A stretch of 62,060 nucleotides of DNA from Sphingomonas sp. (GTDB lineage Bacteria; Pseudomonadota; Alphaproteobacteria; Sphingomonadales; Sphingomonadaceae), in contig NZ_JACCSU010000042.1 in the NCBI RefSeq assembly GCF_013812825.1, positions 1 to 62,060 of the forward strand, given 5' to 3'. Below the pieces are notes generated by a model. The model saw only the letters and a list, made by a program, of their open reading frames with translations. It was not told the DNA's origin and did not search any database. Below are positions 1-10,047 of the stretch, piece after piece (the first letter of the stretch is position 1; each line of letters starts with the position of its first letter). The position numbers were made by a program, and so were the translations under genes.

Positions 1-1
1 C

Positions 2-604
<603 letters not shown>

Positions 605-645
605 GGCCCCCATAAAAGTGGTACTTTAATGGGAACCCTTGAGCC

Positions 646-1821
646 ATGACTCCCGCCGCTCGGCTCCAGGCGGCGATCGAAATCCTCGATGAGGTGATTG
701 CCTCGGCCCGCGACGATGGCCCGCCCGCCGACGTCATCGTCACCCGCTACTTCAAGACGCGCCGCTATGCCGGCTCGGGGGACCGCCGCGCCGTTCGCGA
801 GCTGGTGTTCCGGGCGATCCGAAGGTCGGCGGAACGGCCGGACAGTGGCCGCGCGGCGATCGTCGGGCTGGCGCGAGACGACCCGCAACTGCCGCCGCTG
901 TTCGGCCAGGTGCGCGGGCCGGCGGCGATCGCCGAAGGGGAGGAGGGGAGCCCGGCGGCGGCGGTCCCGTCCTGGCTCGAGCCGGAGATCTCGCCGCTGA
1001 TCGATCGCTCCGAATGGCCGGCGCTGCTCGAGCGCGCCCCGCTCGACCTGCGGGTCAACGTCGCGCGCGCCGATCGAGACGCTCTGATCGGCCAGTTTCC
1101 CGGTGCGCAGCCGACGCGCGTCAGCCCGTGGGGGCTGCGACTGCCGCCCGATAGCCGGGTCGACCAGCATCCGGCGTATGCCGACGGCCTGGTCGAGGTT
1201 CAGGATGAGGGCAGCCAGCTGGTCGCGCTCGCTTGCGAGCCGCGCGAGGGCGAGCGCATCCTCGATCTGTGCGCCGGCGGCGGCGGCAAGGCGCTGGCGC
1301 TCGCCGCCGCGGCCGCGGGCGCGCAAATCCTTGCCACCGACACCAACCGATCGAGGCTGTCGAAACTGCCGCCGCGCGCGGCGAAGGCGGGCGCGCGGAT
1401 CGAATCGCGCCTGCTCGACATGCCGCGCGAGCTCGAGGGGCTCGCCGACTGGGCGGACAGCGCCGACCTCGTGCTGGTCGACGCGCCCTGCTCGGGCAGC
1501 GGCACTTGGAGGCGCAATCCCGAGGGCCGCTGGCGGCTCAGTCCCGAGCGGCTCGAGCGGATGGTCCAGCTGCAGTCGCGCCTGCTGGACATTGGCGCGG
1601 CGATGGTCCGGCCGGGCGGCCGTCTGGTCTATGCGGTCTGCTCGATTCTGACCCGGGAAGGCGAAGCGCAGGCTGCCGACTTTCTCAGCCGCCGTTCATC
1701 CTGGGTTGCGCAGGAAACAGCTATCCACGCCGGACGTTTGACGGGTGTTGGACGGCTGCTGGTCCCAGGTCAGGACGGCACCGATGGCTTTTTCGTCGCG
1801 CGACTGGCCCGACCATGTTAG
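646..1821 (+). CDS. RsmB/NOP-family RNA cytosine-C5 methyltransferase
   Basis: 391-residue SAM-dependent RNA (cytosine-5) methyltransferase of the NOL1/NOP2/Sun family, probably modifying 16S rRNA as RsmB does. The N-terminal ~130 residues resemble the NusB-like helical domain. The SAM-binding motif I is LCAGGGGKALAL (about 208-219) and the motif IV active site is DAPCSGSG (279-286, Cys282). Motif VI carries Cys332 in a VCS context where TCS is usual; the catalytic cysteine is present, so activity is expected. ATG at 646 is the first start consistent with the family. The precise substrate cannot be read from sequence; RsmB or a related RsmF/YebU-type enzyme are the alternatives. Confidence 0.88.
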   Translation: MTPAARLQAAIEILDEVIASARDDGPPADVIVTRYFKTRRYAGSGDRRAVRELVFRAIRRSAERPDSGRAAIVGLARDDPQLPPLFGQVRGPAAIAEGEEGSPAAAVPSWLEPEISPLIDRSEWPALLERAPLDLRVNVARADRDALIGQFPGAQPTRVSPWGLRLPPDSRVDQHPAYADGLVEVQDEGSQLVALACEPREGERILDLCAGGGGKALALAAAAAGAQILATDTNRSRLSKLPPRAAKAGARIESRLLDMPRELEGLADWADSADLVLVDAPCSGSGTWRRNPEGRWRLSPERLERMVQLQSRLLDIGAAMVRPGGRLVYAVCSILTREGEAQAADFLSRRSSWVAQETAIHAGRLTGVGRLLVPGQDGTDGFFVARLARPC

Positions 1822-1846
1822 GCGGGCGGCGAGCGACACGGAGAGA

Positions 1847-2347
1847 ATGATGCGTCTGTTGCACCGCATTATGTTGGTCGGCCTTGCCGGCGCGTTGCTT
1901 GCTGCTCCGGTGTCCAGCCAGAAGCCGGACGATCAAATTCATCCCCGCTCCCTCGAGCTGATGCGCCAGGGCGAGACGTTGCTCGCCGAAGGCAAGTTCG
2001 TCGACGCCGACGATGCGCTCGAAGCCTCGCTCGTGGTCGATCCGCGCAACCGTGCTGCCTTCGTTGTCATGGCCCGCGTCGCCCAGAAGCAGAAATTGTT
2101 CGGTCAGGCGATCCGCTTCACCAACAAAGCCCTGGCGCTCGAACCGCGCGACCTCGATGCGCTGGCCGTCCAGGGCGAGGCGATGGTCGAGCTCGGCGCC
2201 GTGCCGCGGGCCCGCGACAATTTGGCCAAGCTCCAGAAGCTGTGCCCGAGCGGGTGCCGTCAGCTCGCGGTTTTGTCGGCGGCAATCAGCCGTGGGCCGA
2301 CGGCGGTCGCTTCGGTCAAGCCGCCGGCCAGCCCCAAGACCAACTAG
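1847..2347 (+). CDS. Secreted TPR-repeat protein
   Basis: 166-residue protein starting at the tandem ATG 1847/1850, preceded by ggagag. Residues 1-25 form a signal peptide ending near APVSSQ, so the product is probably periplasmic. The rest is helical and contains two to three tetratricopeptide-like units (for example RQGETLLAEGKFVDADDALEASLVVDPRN and the unit following it), a fold for protein-protein contacts. No catalytic motif is visible and I cannot name a partner. The gene follows the RNA methyltransferase by 25 bp and converges on rsmA; the two stop codons share the tetranucleotide CTAG at 2344-2347. Confidence 0.7.
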   Translation: MMRLLHRIMLVGLAGALLAAPVSSQKPDDQIHPRSLELMRQGETLLAEGKFVDADDALEASLVVDPRNRAAFVVMARVAQKQKLFGQAIRFTNKALALEPRDLDALAVQGEAMVELGAVPRARDNLAKLQKLCPSGCRQLAVLSAAISRGPTAVASVKPPASPKTN

Positions 2348-3162
2348 CTCAGCGCTCTCGCCAGCGAGACGAACTCCGCGACGCTGAGCGTCTCGGCTCG
2401 GCGTGTCGAGTCGATTGCGAGCTCATCCAGCGCTTCAAGTGCGCCCGGAAGCGACTTGAGGCTCGATCGAAGCATCTTGCGGCGCTGGCCGAAGGCGGCC
2501 TCGGTCAGCTGTTCCATCGTTCGCGCGTTCACTCCTGGCGGCATCCTGGACGGCATGATGTGCACCACCGCCGAGGTGACCTTGGGCGCCGGCACGAAAG
2601 CCGACCGGTTCACGCTGAGCGCGATCCTGGGTTGCGACCGCCACTGCGCAGCAAGCGACAGGCGCCCGTAATGCTCGGTGCCGGGTCGGGCGACGATGCG
2701 CTCGGCAACCTCCTTCTGGAACATCAGCGTCAAGGATCGCCACCACGGCGGCCAGTCACCGCCGAGCCAGCGCAGCAGCAGCGCGGTGCCGACATTGTAA
2801 GGCAGGTTGGCGACGACATGGGCGCCGTCCCCGGCCTCGGCACGCTCGTCGATCCGCATCGCGTCGCCGTCGATCACCTTGAGTCGCGCGGGATAGTTCT
2901 GCTCGAGCTCGGCCAGAGCCGGGCGGCAGCGGCGGTCGCGCTCGACCGCGACCACGTTCGCTCCGGCGTCGAGCAGCGCCTGGGTCAGGCCGCCCGGGCC
3001 TGGTCCGACCTCATAGACCGTCTGACCCTCCAGCGGCCCGGGCACCGCGGCGATCCGAGCCAGCAGCTGCCGGTCCAGGATGAAATTCTGCCCCAGCGAT
3101 TTTCGAGCCTGGAGACCGTGCCGAGCGATTACTGCGCGCAGCGGCTGGCGCCCTTCCGTCAT
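2344..3162 (-). CDS. rsmA: 16S rRNA (A1518/A1519) dimethyltransferase
   Basis: 272-residue RsmA/KsgA, which dimethylates two adjacent adenosines in the 3' hairpin of 16S rRNA and acts late in 30S subunit assembly. KSLGQNFILD (21-30), the SAM loop EVGPGPGGLT (51-60) and the catalytic NLPYN (119-123) identify it. The ATG at 3162 puts the product at family length; longer in-frame extensions would run into pdxA. It sits 10 bp behind the pdxA stop, the last gene of lptD-surA-pdxA-rsmA, the same order as in enterobacteria. Confidence 0.95.
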   Translation of the reverse strand: MTEGRQPLRAVIARHGLQARKSLGQNFILDRQLLARIAAVPGPLEGQTVYEVGPGPGGLTQALLDAGANVVAVERDRRCRPALAELEQNYPARLKVIDGDAMRIDERAEAGDGAHVVANLPYNVGTALLLRWLGGDWPPWWRSLTLMFQKEVAERIVARPGTEHYGRLSLAAQWRSQPRIALSVNRSAFVPAPKVTSAVVHIMPSRMPPGVNARTMEQLTEAAFGQRRKMLRSSLKSLPGALEALDELAIDSTRRAETLSVAEFVSLARALS

Positions 3163-3172
3163 ACGGCCGAGG

Positions 3173-4177
3173 TCATTCGACCGGAGTCCGGTGGATTCCG
3201 CACTGCGCGGCCATCCGGATCGCCGCCGCCATCGCGCGCGGGTCGGCGCGGTCATGGCCGGCGATATCGAACGCGGTGCCATGGTCCGGGGAGGTGCGGA
3301 CGATCGGCAGGCCGAGGGTGACGTTGACGCCGTCCTCGAAATGCAGCGCCTTCAGCGGGATCAGCGCCTGGTCGTGGTACATGCACAAGGCGGCGTCGTA
3401 GCGCGCCCGGGCCTGGCTGTGGAACATGGTGTCGGCGGGGTGAGGACCGGTCACTCGCCAGCCTTCGGCGGCGAGCGCAGCGACCGCCGGCTCGATGATC
3501 TCGATCTCCTCGCGGCCGAGTGTCCCGCCCTCGCCCGCGTGCGGGTTCAGGGAAGCGACGGCCAGCCGCGGGTCCTCGATTCCGAAATTGCGCTGCAACC
3601 CGCGAAGCGCTGCGCGGCCACGCGATTCGATCAGCGCCGTCGACAGCGACTGCGCCGCCTGGGCGAGCGGGAGATGAGTCGTGACCGGCACGGTTCGAAG
3701 GGTTGGGCCGGCAAGCATCATCGCGACGTTGCCCGACGCCACTCCGCACCGCTCGGCGACGAACTCGGTCTGGCCGGGATGCGCAAAGCCGATCGCGTAG
3801 AGCTGCTCCTTGGATACCGGTCCGGTGACGACCGCGGCGGCCGAGCCCGAGCGGGCAAGCCCGACCGCGATCTCGAGCGAATCGAGCGAGCAGTGCGCTC
3901 CCGCCATGCTCGGATGGCCCGGGACGTCGGCCTCGGCAGCGGCGAGCTGGATCAGCGGCAAGCCGACGTCGAACGCGGCATCGGCTTCCTGAGGGTCGTC
4001 GATGACCGCCAGCGGACCGTCCCACACGGCCTCGACCGAGCGGGGGTCGCCGATGGCGACGAACGGCGGCAGCTCGAAGCGCGCCCGGTTGTCCCAGCAT
4101 TTGGCGATCACTTCGGCGCCGATCCCGGCGGGGTCGCCAATCGAGACAGCAAGCGGTCCGGGCGGAAAGCTCGTCAT
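3173..4177 (-). CDS. pdxA: 4-hydroxythreonine-4-phosphate dehydrogenase
   Basis: 334-residue PdxA, which oxidises 4-phosphohydroxy-L-threonine with NAD in the DXP-dependent pyridoxal-phosphate pathway; the product reacts with DXP in PdxJ. The start MTSFPPGPLAVSIGDPAGIG carries the family's N-terminal signature. The metal-site histidine segments PHPADTMF and CMYHDQALIPLK are present, as is the C-terminal TSPDHGTAFDIAG. Length and order are normal. It lies between surA (36 bp upstream) and rsmA (10 bp downstream) and is probably cotranscribed with both. Confidence 0.95.
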   Translation of the reverse strand: MTSFPPGPLAVSIGDPAGIGAEVIAKCWDNRARFELPPFVAIGDPRSVEAVWDGPLAVIDDPQEADAAFDVGLPLIQLAAAEADVPGHPSMAGAHCSLDSLEIAVGLARSGSAAAVVTGPVSKEQLYAIGFAHPGQTEFVAERCGVASGNVAMMLAGPTLRTVPVTTHLPLAQAAQSLSTALIESRGRAALRGLQRNFGIEDPRLAVASLNPHAGEGGTLGREEIEIIEPAVAALAAEGWRVTGPHPADTMFHSQARARYDAALCMYHDQALIPLKALHFEDGVNVTLGLPIVRTSPDHGTAFDIAGHDRADPRAMAAAIRMAAQCGIHRTPVE

Positions 4178-4213
4178 TGCGAAACGGGCGGGCAGCGCGT
4201 CATCGCGCGGGCC

Positions 4214-5587
4214 TTATCTGAATTCGATCACCGCATCACGCCGTAGATCGCGCAGGTAGCGCCGCGCCCGCAGATTGACGCGCTCCTCATTCAACTGGCT
4301 GAACACCTCGTCATAGGTCGGAGCGGTCGCATCGACCTCGTCGCGGCCGCAGATCACGAGAATTCGGACGCCCTCGTCGATCGAGCCGAACGGCTGAGTC
4401 GCCTGGCCGACCTGCAACGGCAGCATGATTTGCTGGAGAGCGGGCGGCAGGTCGCGGATCTTGACCTGGTCGCTTTCGACCAATTCGCCCTTGAAATCGG
4501 CGGCGATCCGGTCGGCGCCGCCGCAGCCGCCGACGTTCTGGGCGGACTGGGCGAAGCGAGCGACCAGCGGCTCGGCCTGCTGGCGGCTCGTCCCCTTGGG
4601 GAACGTGATCGATACCTGCTTCAAGGTGAGCACCGCATCGCGGGGATCGGCGGTGAGGATTTTGCGCGTGTCCTGGACCGCGACGATCGAGAAGCCGCCC
4701 TGCACCGGAATGGGCTGGCTGACCTGGCCCGGCCGCATGCTTCGCAGCTGGGCGGCGATCGACTCGGGAAGCTGCTCGGGGCGAACCCAGCCGAGGTCGC
4801 CGCCGACCGCGGCCGTCGACGCTTCCGAATATTGGCGAGCGTAGCCGGCGAACGATGCGCCGTTGCGGAGCTGTTCGAGAATCCGGTTGGCGTTCGACAG
4901 CGCCTGGGCTTCATTGCCGGCGGTCGCCGACAGGAAAATCTCGCCGACCCGGAACTCCTGGGTTCCCTTGGCCGCGTTCATCTTGTCGAGAATGGCTTTC
5001 ACCTCTTCCTCGCCGACGCTGATCGAGCTTTCGATCTTGGCACGCTGCAGCCGGGACCAGGCGATTTCCCCCTCGATTTGGCGACGCATGGTGTTGATCG
5101 AGGATCCGTTCGCTTCGAGCATCGCGGTCAGCTGCTCGACCGATTGTTTGGTGTTCGCCGCGACCCTGGCGAGGGTGCGGTCGATATCCGCCGGCTTGAT
5201 GGTGATCTCCGCCGCCCGCGCTGCCTGGATCTGCAGGGTCTCGTCGATCAGGTTGCGGAGCACCTGCTGGCGAAGCCGATCCAATTCGTCGGCCGGAAGC
5301 TGGCCGCCGTTGGCGATCGCCAGCAGCGCCAGCCGCTGGTCGATGTCAGTCTGGGTAATGACTTCGCCGTTGACGATGGCGGTTGCCTTGACCACCGATG
5401 GCATGGCCGATCCGAACAGCTGGGGATTTTCGGGCAGCCTCAGCGTTGCGGTGCTGCTGGGCTCATTCGCGGCTGGGCTCGCGGCTTGCTGCGCCACGGC
5501 CGTTCCCGCGACCGCCAGTAGGACGGCGGCCGCTCCGAAACGAGCACGCGTCGACAAAAATCCAGAACCTGCTGTCACGATCGTCAA
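4214..5587 (-). CDS. surA: Periplasmic chaperone/peptidyl-prolyl isomerase SurA
   Basis: 457-residue SurA-type chaperone that escorts unfolded outer-membrane proteins, including LptD, to the Bam machinery. Residues 1-32 are a signal peptide ending AVAQQ. An N-terminal SurA helical domain (about 60-200, with VNGEVITQTDIDQRLALLA) is followed by a parvulin-type PPIase domain containing GGDLGWVRPEQLP. A second, weaker PPIase-like segment follows, then a C-terminal helix. Its place directly after lptD matches the conserved operon and fits its role in LptD folding. The second parvulin domain looks degenerate, as in many alphaproteobacteria, and may be catalytically inactive. Confidence 0.92.
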   Translation of the reverse strand: MTIVTAGSGFLSTRARFGAAAVLLAVAGTAVAQQAASPAANEPSSTATLRLPENPQLFGSAMPSVVKATAIVNGEVITQTDIDQRLALLAIANGGQLPADELDRLRQQVLRNLIDETLQIQAARAAEITIKPADIDRTLARVAANTKQSVEQLTAMLEANGSSINTMRRQIEGEIAWSRLQRAKIESSISVGEEEVKAILDKMNAAKGTQEFRVGEIFLSATAGNEAQALSNANRILEQLRNGASFAGYARQYSEASTAAVGGDLGWVRPEQLPESIAAQLRSMRPGQVSQPIPVQGGFSIVAVQDTRKILTADPRDAVLTLKQVSITFPKGTSRQQAEPLVARFAQSAQNVGGCGGADRIAADFKGELVESDQVKIRDLPPALQQIMLPLQVGQATQPFGSIDEGVRILVICGRDEVDATAPTYDEVFSQLNEERVNLRARRYLRDLRRDAVIEFR

Positions 5588-5647
5588 ATCCCTTGCTAAA
5601 CAACGATTAACGCCATTGCCGTTTATCCAGGCCCGCTGAACGCAGGC

Positions 5648-7870
5648 TTAGCGGCCAAGCCCTTTCAGCGCGATCCGAAGCGCGAAAGTGCTCCCCTTTC
5701 GGAAGTCCCCGATGCGCTCATAGTCGCGCCGCCAGGATAGGCCAAGTTCCAGGCATTCGTCCTCGTAGGCGATGCCGAGCCGCTGGCGCACCGGCTCGAA
5801 GCCGTCGGCCAGCGAAAGCGGGTCCTCGTCGCGGCCGGTGAGGTCGAGGACCGTTGCTCCGAACAGCGACCAGTAGCGGGCGAACTTCACCCGTCCGGCA
5901 AGGCGCAGCTCCTCCTTGTCGTGCAGGTCCTCGATTTCGGCGCTGATATCGCGGTTGAGGCGCAAATAGCCGATCTGGGCATAGGTTTCCTCGGTGCCGA
6001 CAGTGAGGTCGACCTCGTTTCGGCGGACCGCCAGATTGCCCTTGTCGACTCGGAATCGGTGGGTGAGGTCGATCAGGCGGCCATATCGGACGCGGGTCCG
6101 GCCGACGAAGTCGGAGAATCGGTCGGACAGGCCGGTGCCCTCCGGGAAGATCGCTGGGCGGCGGCGGATTCGGTAGCTTTGGCCGACGGTCGTCGAGATC
6201 GACAGGTTGGGGCGGTCGAGAGCCCAATCCAGCCCATAAGTCACGCGCGAGGCGTCCTCCCAGCGGTCGTGGCCGGGGAAGCGGTTGAGAGCGAACAAAT
6301 TGCTATCTTCCAGATCGACCGCGCGGGCATCCTCGTTGGGGATCGAGAGGTTGGGGGTCGGGGGCGTCAGGACCAGCTGGACCCTCGGCACCAGGCGCTG
6401 GAAGCCGCCGAACGCGGGCCCGACGAACGGCCATTGGGCCTCGGCGGCCAGCGCGCCGATGCCGCGCGTGTGCCAGCCCTCGGTGCCGCGGTAGATCGGA
6501 ACTTCGGTCGTTTCGGACTCGACCGTGTGATAGACATCGCCGCGGGCGAACGCCGTGAACAGCAATTGCTGCCCCCATGGAGTCAACCGCCGCAGGTCCC
6601 AACGCCCGCTGACGAAAGCGCGCTGCGTGTCCTGGCCGTCAATCCGCAGAATCGACAGGCTGTTGGCCTGAAGCTCGATGCCGCCGCCGATCATCGGCGG
6701 ATCGAGCCGCAAGCGCGCATCGATTGCCGGCAAGGCAATCGGGATCCGCCGCTGAACGTCGTCGACTCGCAGGCCCTGGAACGCCCAGCCGGCGATGCTG
6801 ATGTAGGAGTCGGGCGTGATCCGCTCGGCGTTGACCAGGCTTCGAAGCCGGTCATCCCGGGTGATGTCGTAGCGCTGCGTTACGGTCTTGTCGGTCGCCA
6901 CCCGAAACGAGCCGGTCAGGCTCCACAGGGGATTGAACTGCGCCCTTCCGTTGCCTTCGAAATAAGCGCGGAGGCCTCGCCGGGTGTTGGGGGTCGGGTC
7001 GTCGGGATCGGGATCGTCGATCCGGCTGTAGGTTCCAAACGCTCCGACCTGGAATGCCCCAAGGCGGTTGAGATGGCGGTAGCGGGCCTCGAGCGCCGGC
7101 CCGCTCTTGGTGTACAAATGCGGAGTCAAAGTGAGGTCGCGATTGGGCGCAAAGCGTCGGTAATAAGGGATCGCGAGCTCGAGCCCGTTGCGCGACGAGA
7201 CGCTGACGTCCGGGACGAGCCATCCGGTAACCCCGCCGCCTTGCGCCGCGGTGCCGATGCTGAAGATCGGCAGCAGCGGCACGGTCACTCCGAACAGCCT
7301 CAGCCGACCGCCGTGGAAGCGGACCTGGCTGCGGGCCGGGTCGTGGATCACCTGGGCCGCGGTAATCGACCAGCTCGGATTGCGCGGGCAGCCGGCCTCG
7401 GTGGTCACCGGGCACGGTGAGTAGATGGCGTTGTCGAGCGCGGTGACGTCGCCCATCCGAGTGCCGCGGGCCGCCGCGATCCGACCGCCGCTTTCGAGCA
7501 CCACCAGCAGATTATCGATGCTCCCGTCGCGCAAGCTGTCGGTCAGGACGACGCTGTCGCCGACCAGCTTGTCGCCCTCGGGATTGACGACGACGACATT
7601 GCCCTCGGCGCGGACCTCGCCGGAGCGGCGATTCCAGGTCACCCGGTCGGCGGCGAGATAATTGCCGTCGCGCGACATGCGCACTGCGCCGGCCGCGGTG
7701 ACGAGCTCGTTCTCGCTGTCGTAGCTGACCTGGTCGGCGGTAAAGCTGACGACGTCGCCCGATTCCTCGCTCACGGTCGCGGGATCGGGCTCCGCGGGCT
7801 GGGCGATTGCGGCTGCCGGCACCCCGAGCACCATCGGCAGCGCCGACCACCAGACCAATCGTCTACGCAA
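5648..7870 (-). CDS. lptD: LPS-assembly outer-membrane protein LptD
   Basis: 740-residue LptD, the beta-barrel that with LptE inserts lipopolysaccharide or lipooligosaccharide into the outer leaflet. A signal peptide (1-23, ends IAQP) precedes the OstA/LptA-like jellyroll (about 38-150, SFTADQVSYDSENELVTAAGAVRM), then a large C-terminal domain rich in alternating aromatic strands (for example GLELAIPYYRRFAPNRDLTLTPHLY split over strands). It ends in basic and hydrophobic residues typical of barrels. First gene of the lptD-surA-pdxA-rsmA block and divergent from pepA across 168 bp, which presumably hold both promoters. The length is at the short end for the family, normal for sphingomonads. 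Confidence 0.94.
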   Translation of the reverse strand: MRRRLVWWSALPMVLGVPAAAIAQPAEPDPATVSEESGDVVSFTADQVSYDSENELVTAAGAVRMSRDGNYLAADRVTWNRRSGEVRAEGNVVVVNPEGDKLVGDSVVLTDSLRDGSIDNLLVVLESGGRIAAARGTRMGDVTALDNAIYSPCPVTTEAGCPRNPSWSITAAQVIHDPARSQVRFHGGRLRLFGVTVPLLPIFSIGTAAQGGGVTGWLVPDVSVSSRNGLELAIPYYRRFAPNRDLTLTPHLYTKSGPALEARYRHLNRLGAFQVGAFGTYSRIDDPDPDDPTPNTRRGLRAYFEGNGRAQFNPLWSLTGSFRVATDKTVTQRYDITRDDRLRSLVNAERITPDSYISIAGWAFQGLRVDDVQRRIPIALPAIDARLRLDPPMIGGGIELQANSLSILRIDGQDTQRAFVSGRWDLRRLTPWGQQLLFTAFARGDVYHTVESETTEVPIYRGTEGWHTRGIGALAAEAQWPFVGPAFGGFQRLVPRVQLVLTPPTPNLSIPNEDARAVDLEDSNLFALNRFPGHDRWEDASRVTYGLDWALDRPNLSISTTVGQSYRIRRRPAIFPEGTGLSDRFSDFVGRTRVRYGRLIDLTHRFRVDKGNLAVRRNEVDLTVGTEETYAQIGYLRLNRDISAEIEDLHDKEELRLAGRVKFARYWSLFGATVLDLTGRDEDPLSLADGFEPVRQRLGIAYEDECLELGLSWRRDYERIGDFRKGSTFALRIALKGLGR

Positions 7871-8038
7871 ACCTGTCCCCGCCGCTCACCTGGCCTTGCC
7901 TGACACCGCTATCGCATCTCGCGCGGCGCACGACAATCCGAATGGCTGGTGGCCGGCTGAGAGTGGCCCCGCTTTGCCTTTCCGCACACGCGCCTTAAAG
8001 CCCGTCCAAACCCATCTCCGTTCCGAGGACCGACCTTC

Positions 8039-9508
8039 ATGCAGATTCGTTTCGTCGAGCGCCTTCCCGCCGGTGACTATGCGCTGGTCGTGCCGGTCGC
8101 CGGCAAGAACCGGGACCCGCTCAAGGGCTTGGGAGACGACCGCGCGGGAGTCGAGGCGGCGCTGACTCGCCAGCGCTTCGATGGGGAAGCATTGAGCGCG
8201 GCCGAGCATTTCCTGTCGACGAAAGGCGGCGTTCGGCGGCTTCTGGTCGTCGGCACCGGCAACGGCTCGGCGCCCGCCGATGCCGCTGAAAAGCTCGGCG
8301 GGACCGTGACCGCAAGGCTTCTGACGTCGGGTGAAAAGCACGCCGTCGTCGATCTGTCGGGCCTTGGCTATGACGTCGACGCCGCGGCGAAAGTCGCGCT
8401 CGGGGCGTCGCTTAGAGGCTGGCGTTACGACCGTTACCGAACGCGCCTCAAGGACAAGCAGAAGCCCACGCTTACCGAAATCACCATCGTCGGCGGGGGT
8501 GCCGAGGCGCAGCGGCGGTGGGAGCAGCGCTGGCAGCCGGTGCTCGAAGGGGTCAAGCTGACGCGCGAGCTGGTTACCGAACCGGCCAACATCATCTACC
8601 CCGAAAGCTTCGTCGAGCGCGTCCGCCACCTTGCCGATCTCGGCATCGAGCTCGAGGTGCTGGATGGAGCGGCGATGGAGAAGCTCGGAATGGGGGCTCT
8701 GCTCGGAGTTGCCCAAGGCTCGGTGCGCGACCCGCGGCTGCTGATCCTGCGCTGGAATGGGGGCAAGAAGGGCACCGCTCCCATCGCCTTCGTCGGCAAG
8801 GGAGTTACGTTCGACACCGGCGGCATCTCGATCAAGCCCGCCCAGGGCATGGAAGCGATGAAGTGGGACATGGGCGGCGCCGGAGCGGTCGTCGGGGCGC
8901 TCAAGGCGATCGCCCTGCGCAAGGCCAAGGTGAATGTCGTCGGAATCTGCGGATTGGTCGAAAACATGCCGTCCGGAAACGCCCAGCGGCCCGGCGACGT
9001 CGTCACCACCATGTCCGGCCAGACGGTCGAGGTCATCAACACCGACGCCGAAGGCCGCCTCGTGCTGGCCGACGCGATCGCCTACACCCAGCGCAACATC
9101 AAGCCGACAATTGTGGTCGACCTGGCGACCTTGACCGGCGCCATCGTGCTCGCCCTTGGCCACGAGTTCGGAGGCTTGTTCACGCCCGACGACGAGCTCG
9201 CGGACCAGCTGCTCGCCGCCGGGCATGCGTCGGGCGACCGGCTGTGGCGCATGCCGCTCGATGAGAAGTTCGATCGGCTGATCGATTCGCCGATCGCCGA
9301 CGTCAAGAATGTCGGCCCGCGGGAGGGCGCCGCCATCACCGCCGCCGAGTTCATCCACCGGTTCGTCGACGACGGAGTGCGCTGGGCGCATCTCGACATT
9401 GCCGGCATGGCTTGGTCGGACAAGGCCGGAGCAACCTTCGACAAGGGCGCGACCGGTTATGGGGTGCGACTGATCGACCAGTTCCTCGCCGACACCGCCG
9501 AGGCCTAG
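8039..9508 (+). CDS. pepA: Leucyl (M17) aminopeptidase
   Basis: 489-residue cytosolic M17 metallo-aminopeptidase that removes N-terminal residues from peptides using two divalent metal ions. The C-terminal catalytic domain has VGKGVTFDTGGISIKP with metal/catalytic lysine K254, and the family signature NTDAEGRL at 334-341. The N-terminal ~160 residues form the less conserved macro-like domain. ATG 8039 gives family length. Divergent from lptD and followed 20 bp downstream by holC, a pairing (pepA-holC) seen widely in proteobacteria. PepA also binds DNA in some gammaproteobacteria; nothing here shows that role. Confidence 0.95.
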   Translation: MQIRFVERLPAGDYALVVPVAGKNRDPLKGLGDDRAGVEAALTRQRFDGEALSAAEHFLSTKGGVRRLLVVGTGNGSAPADAAEKLGGTVTARLLTSGEKHAVVDLSGLGYDVDAAAKVALGASLRGWRYDRYRTRLKDKQKPTLTEITIVGGGAEAQRRWEQRWQPVLEGVKLTRELVTEPANIIYPESFVERVRHLADLGIELEVLDGAAMEKLGMGALLGVAQGSVRDPRLLILRWNGGKKGTAPIAFVGKGVTFDTGGISIKPAQGMEAMKWDMGGAGAVVGALKAIALRKAKVNVVGICGLVENMPSGNAQRPGDVVTTMSGQTVEVINTDAEGRLVLADAIAYTQRNIKPTIVVDLATLTGAIVLALGHEFGGLFTPDDELADQLLAAGHASGDRLWRMPLDEKFDRLIDSPIADVKNVGPREGAAITAAEFIHRFVDDGVRWAHLDIAGMAWSDKAGATFDKGATGYGVRLIDQFLADTAEA

Positions 9509-9528
9509 CCACTCGTGCCGGCCTGAAC

Positions 9529-9969
9529 ATGCAGGTCGATTTCTACCAGCTGGGGCGAACTCCCCCCGAACAGGTGATCGCCAGCCTCGTCCACAAGCTG
9601 CTGGCGCAGGACGACCGGCTGCTGATCGTCGCCGAGGACCAGACCCTGCTCGCCCGGCTCGATCGCATGCTCTGGGACCAGGAGCCGGCGAGCTTCCTTC
9701 CGCACGCGCTGGCCGGCGGCGCCGACGACGCTCGCCAGCCGATCCTTCTGTCGACCAGTCCCGATGCGCCGAACCTGGCCCGCAACATGCTGATCGCGGA
9801 CGGCCAGTGGCGCGAGGCGGCATTGAGCTATGATCGGGCTTTCTATCTGTTCGACCAGGACGCCCTGCAAGGCGCCCGGCTGGCGTGGAAATTGCTCGCC
9901 GGTCGGGAAGGGGTCGAGCGCCACTTCTGGGCCCAGGACGATCGCAGCCGCTGGGTCGAAAAAGGCTGA
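9529..9969 (+). CDS. holC: DNA polymerase III chi subunit
   Basis: 146-residue HolC, the clamp-loader accessory subunit that contacts single-strand binding protein at the replication fork. The start MQVDFYQLGRTPPEQVIASL and the internal RLLIVAEDQTLLARLDRMLW and ASFLPHALAG match the chi fold. The ATG at 9529 is preferred over an upstream in-frame alternative that would lie inside pepA. Located 20 bp after pepA and 78 bp before ndk, all on the plus strand. A psi subunit (holD) is not encoded nearby, which is usual in alphaproteobacteria. Confidence 0.9.
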   Translation: MQVDFYQLGRTPPEQVIASLVHKLLAQDDRLLIVAEDQTLLARLDRMLWDQEPASFLPHALAGGADDARQPILLSTSPDAPNLARNMLIADGQWREAALSYDRAFYLFDQDALQGARLAWKLLAGREGVERHFWAQDDRSRWVEKG

Positions 9970-10047
9970 CCCTTGCCGCGCCCGGTTCGGGCGGCTAGGC
10001 GCGGCCCGGCAATTCCACCAACCTCAATTTCAGGAGACCGCTCGGCC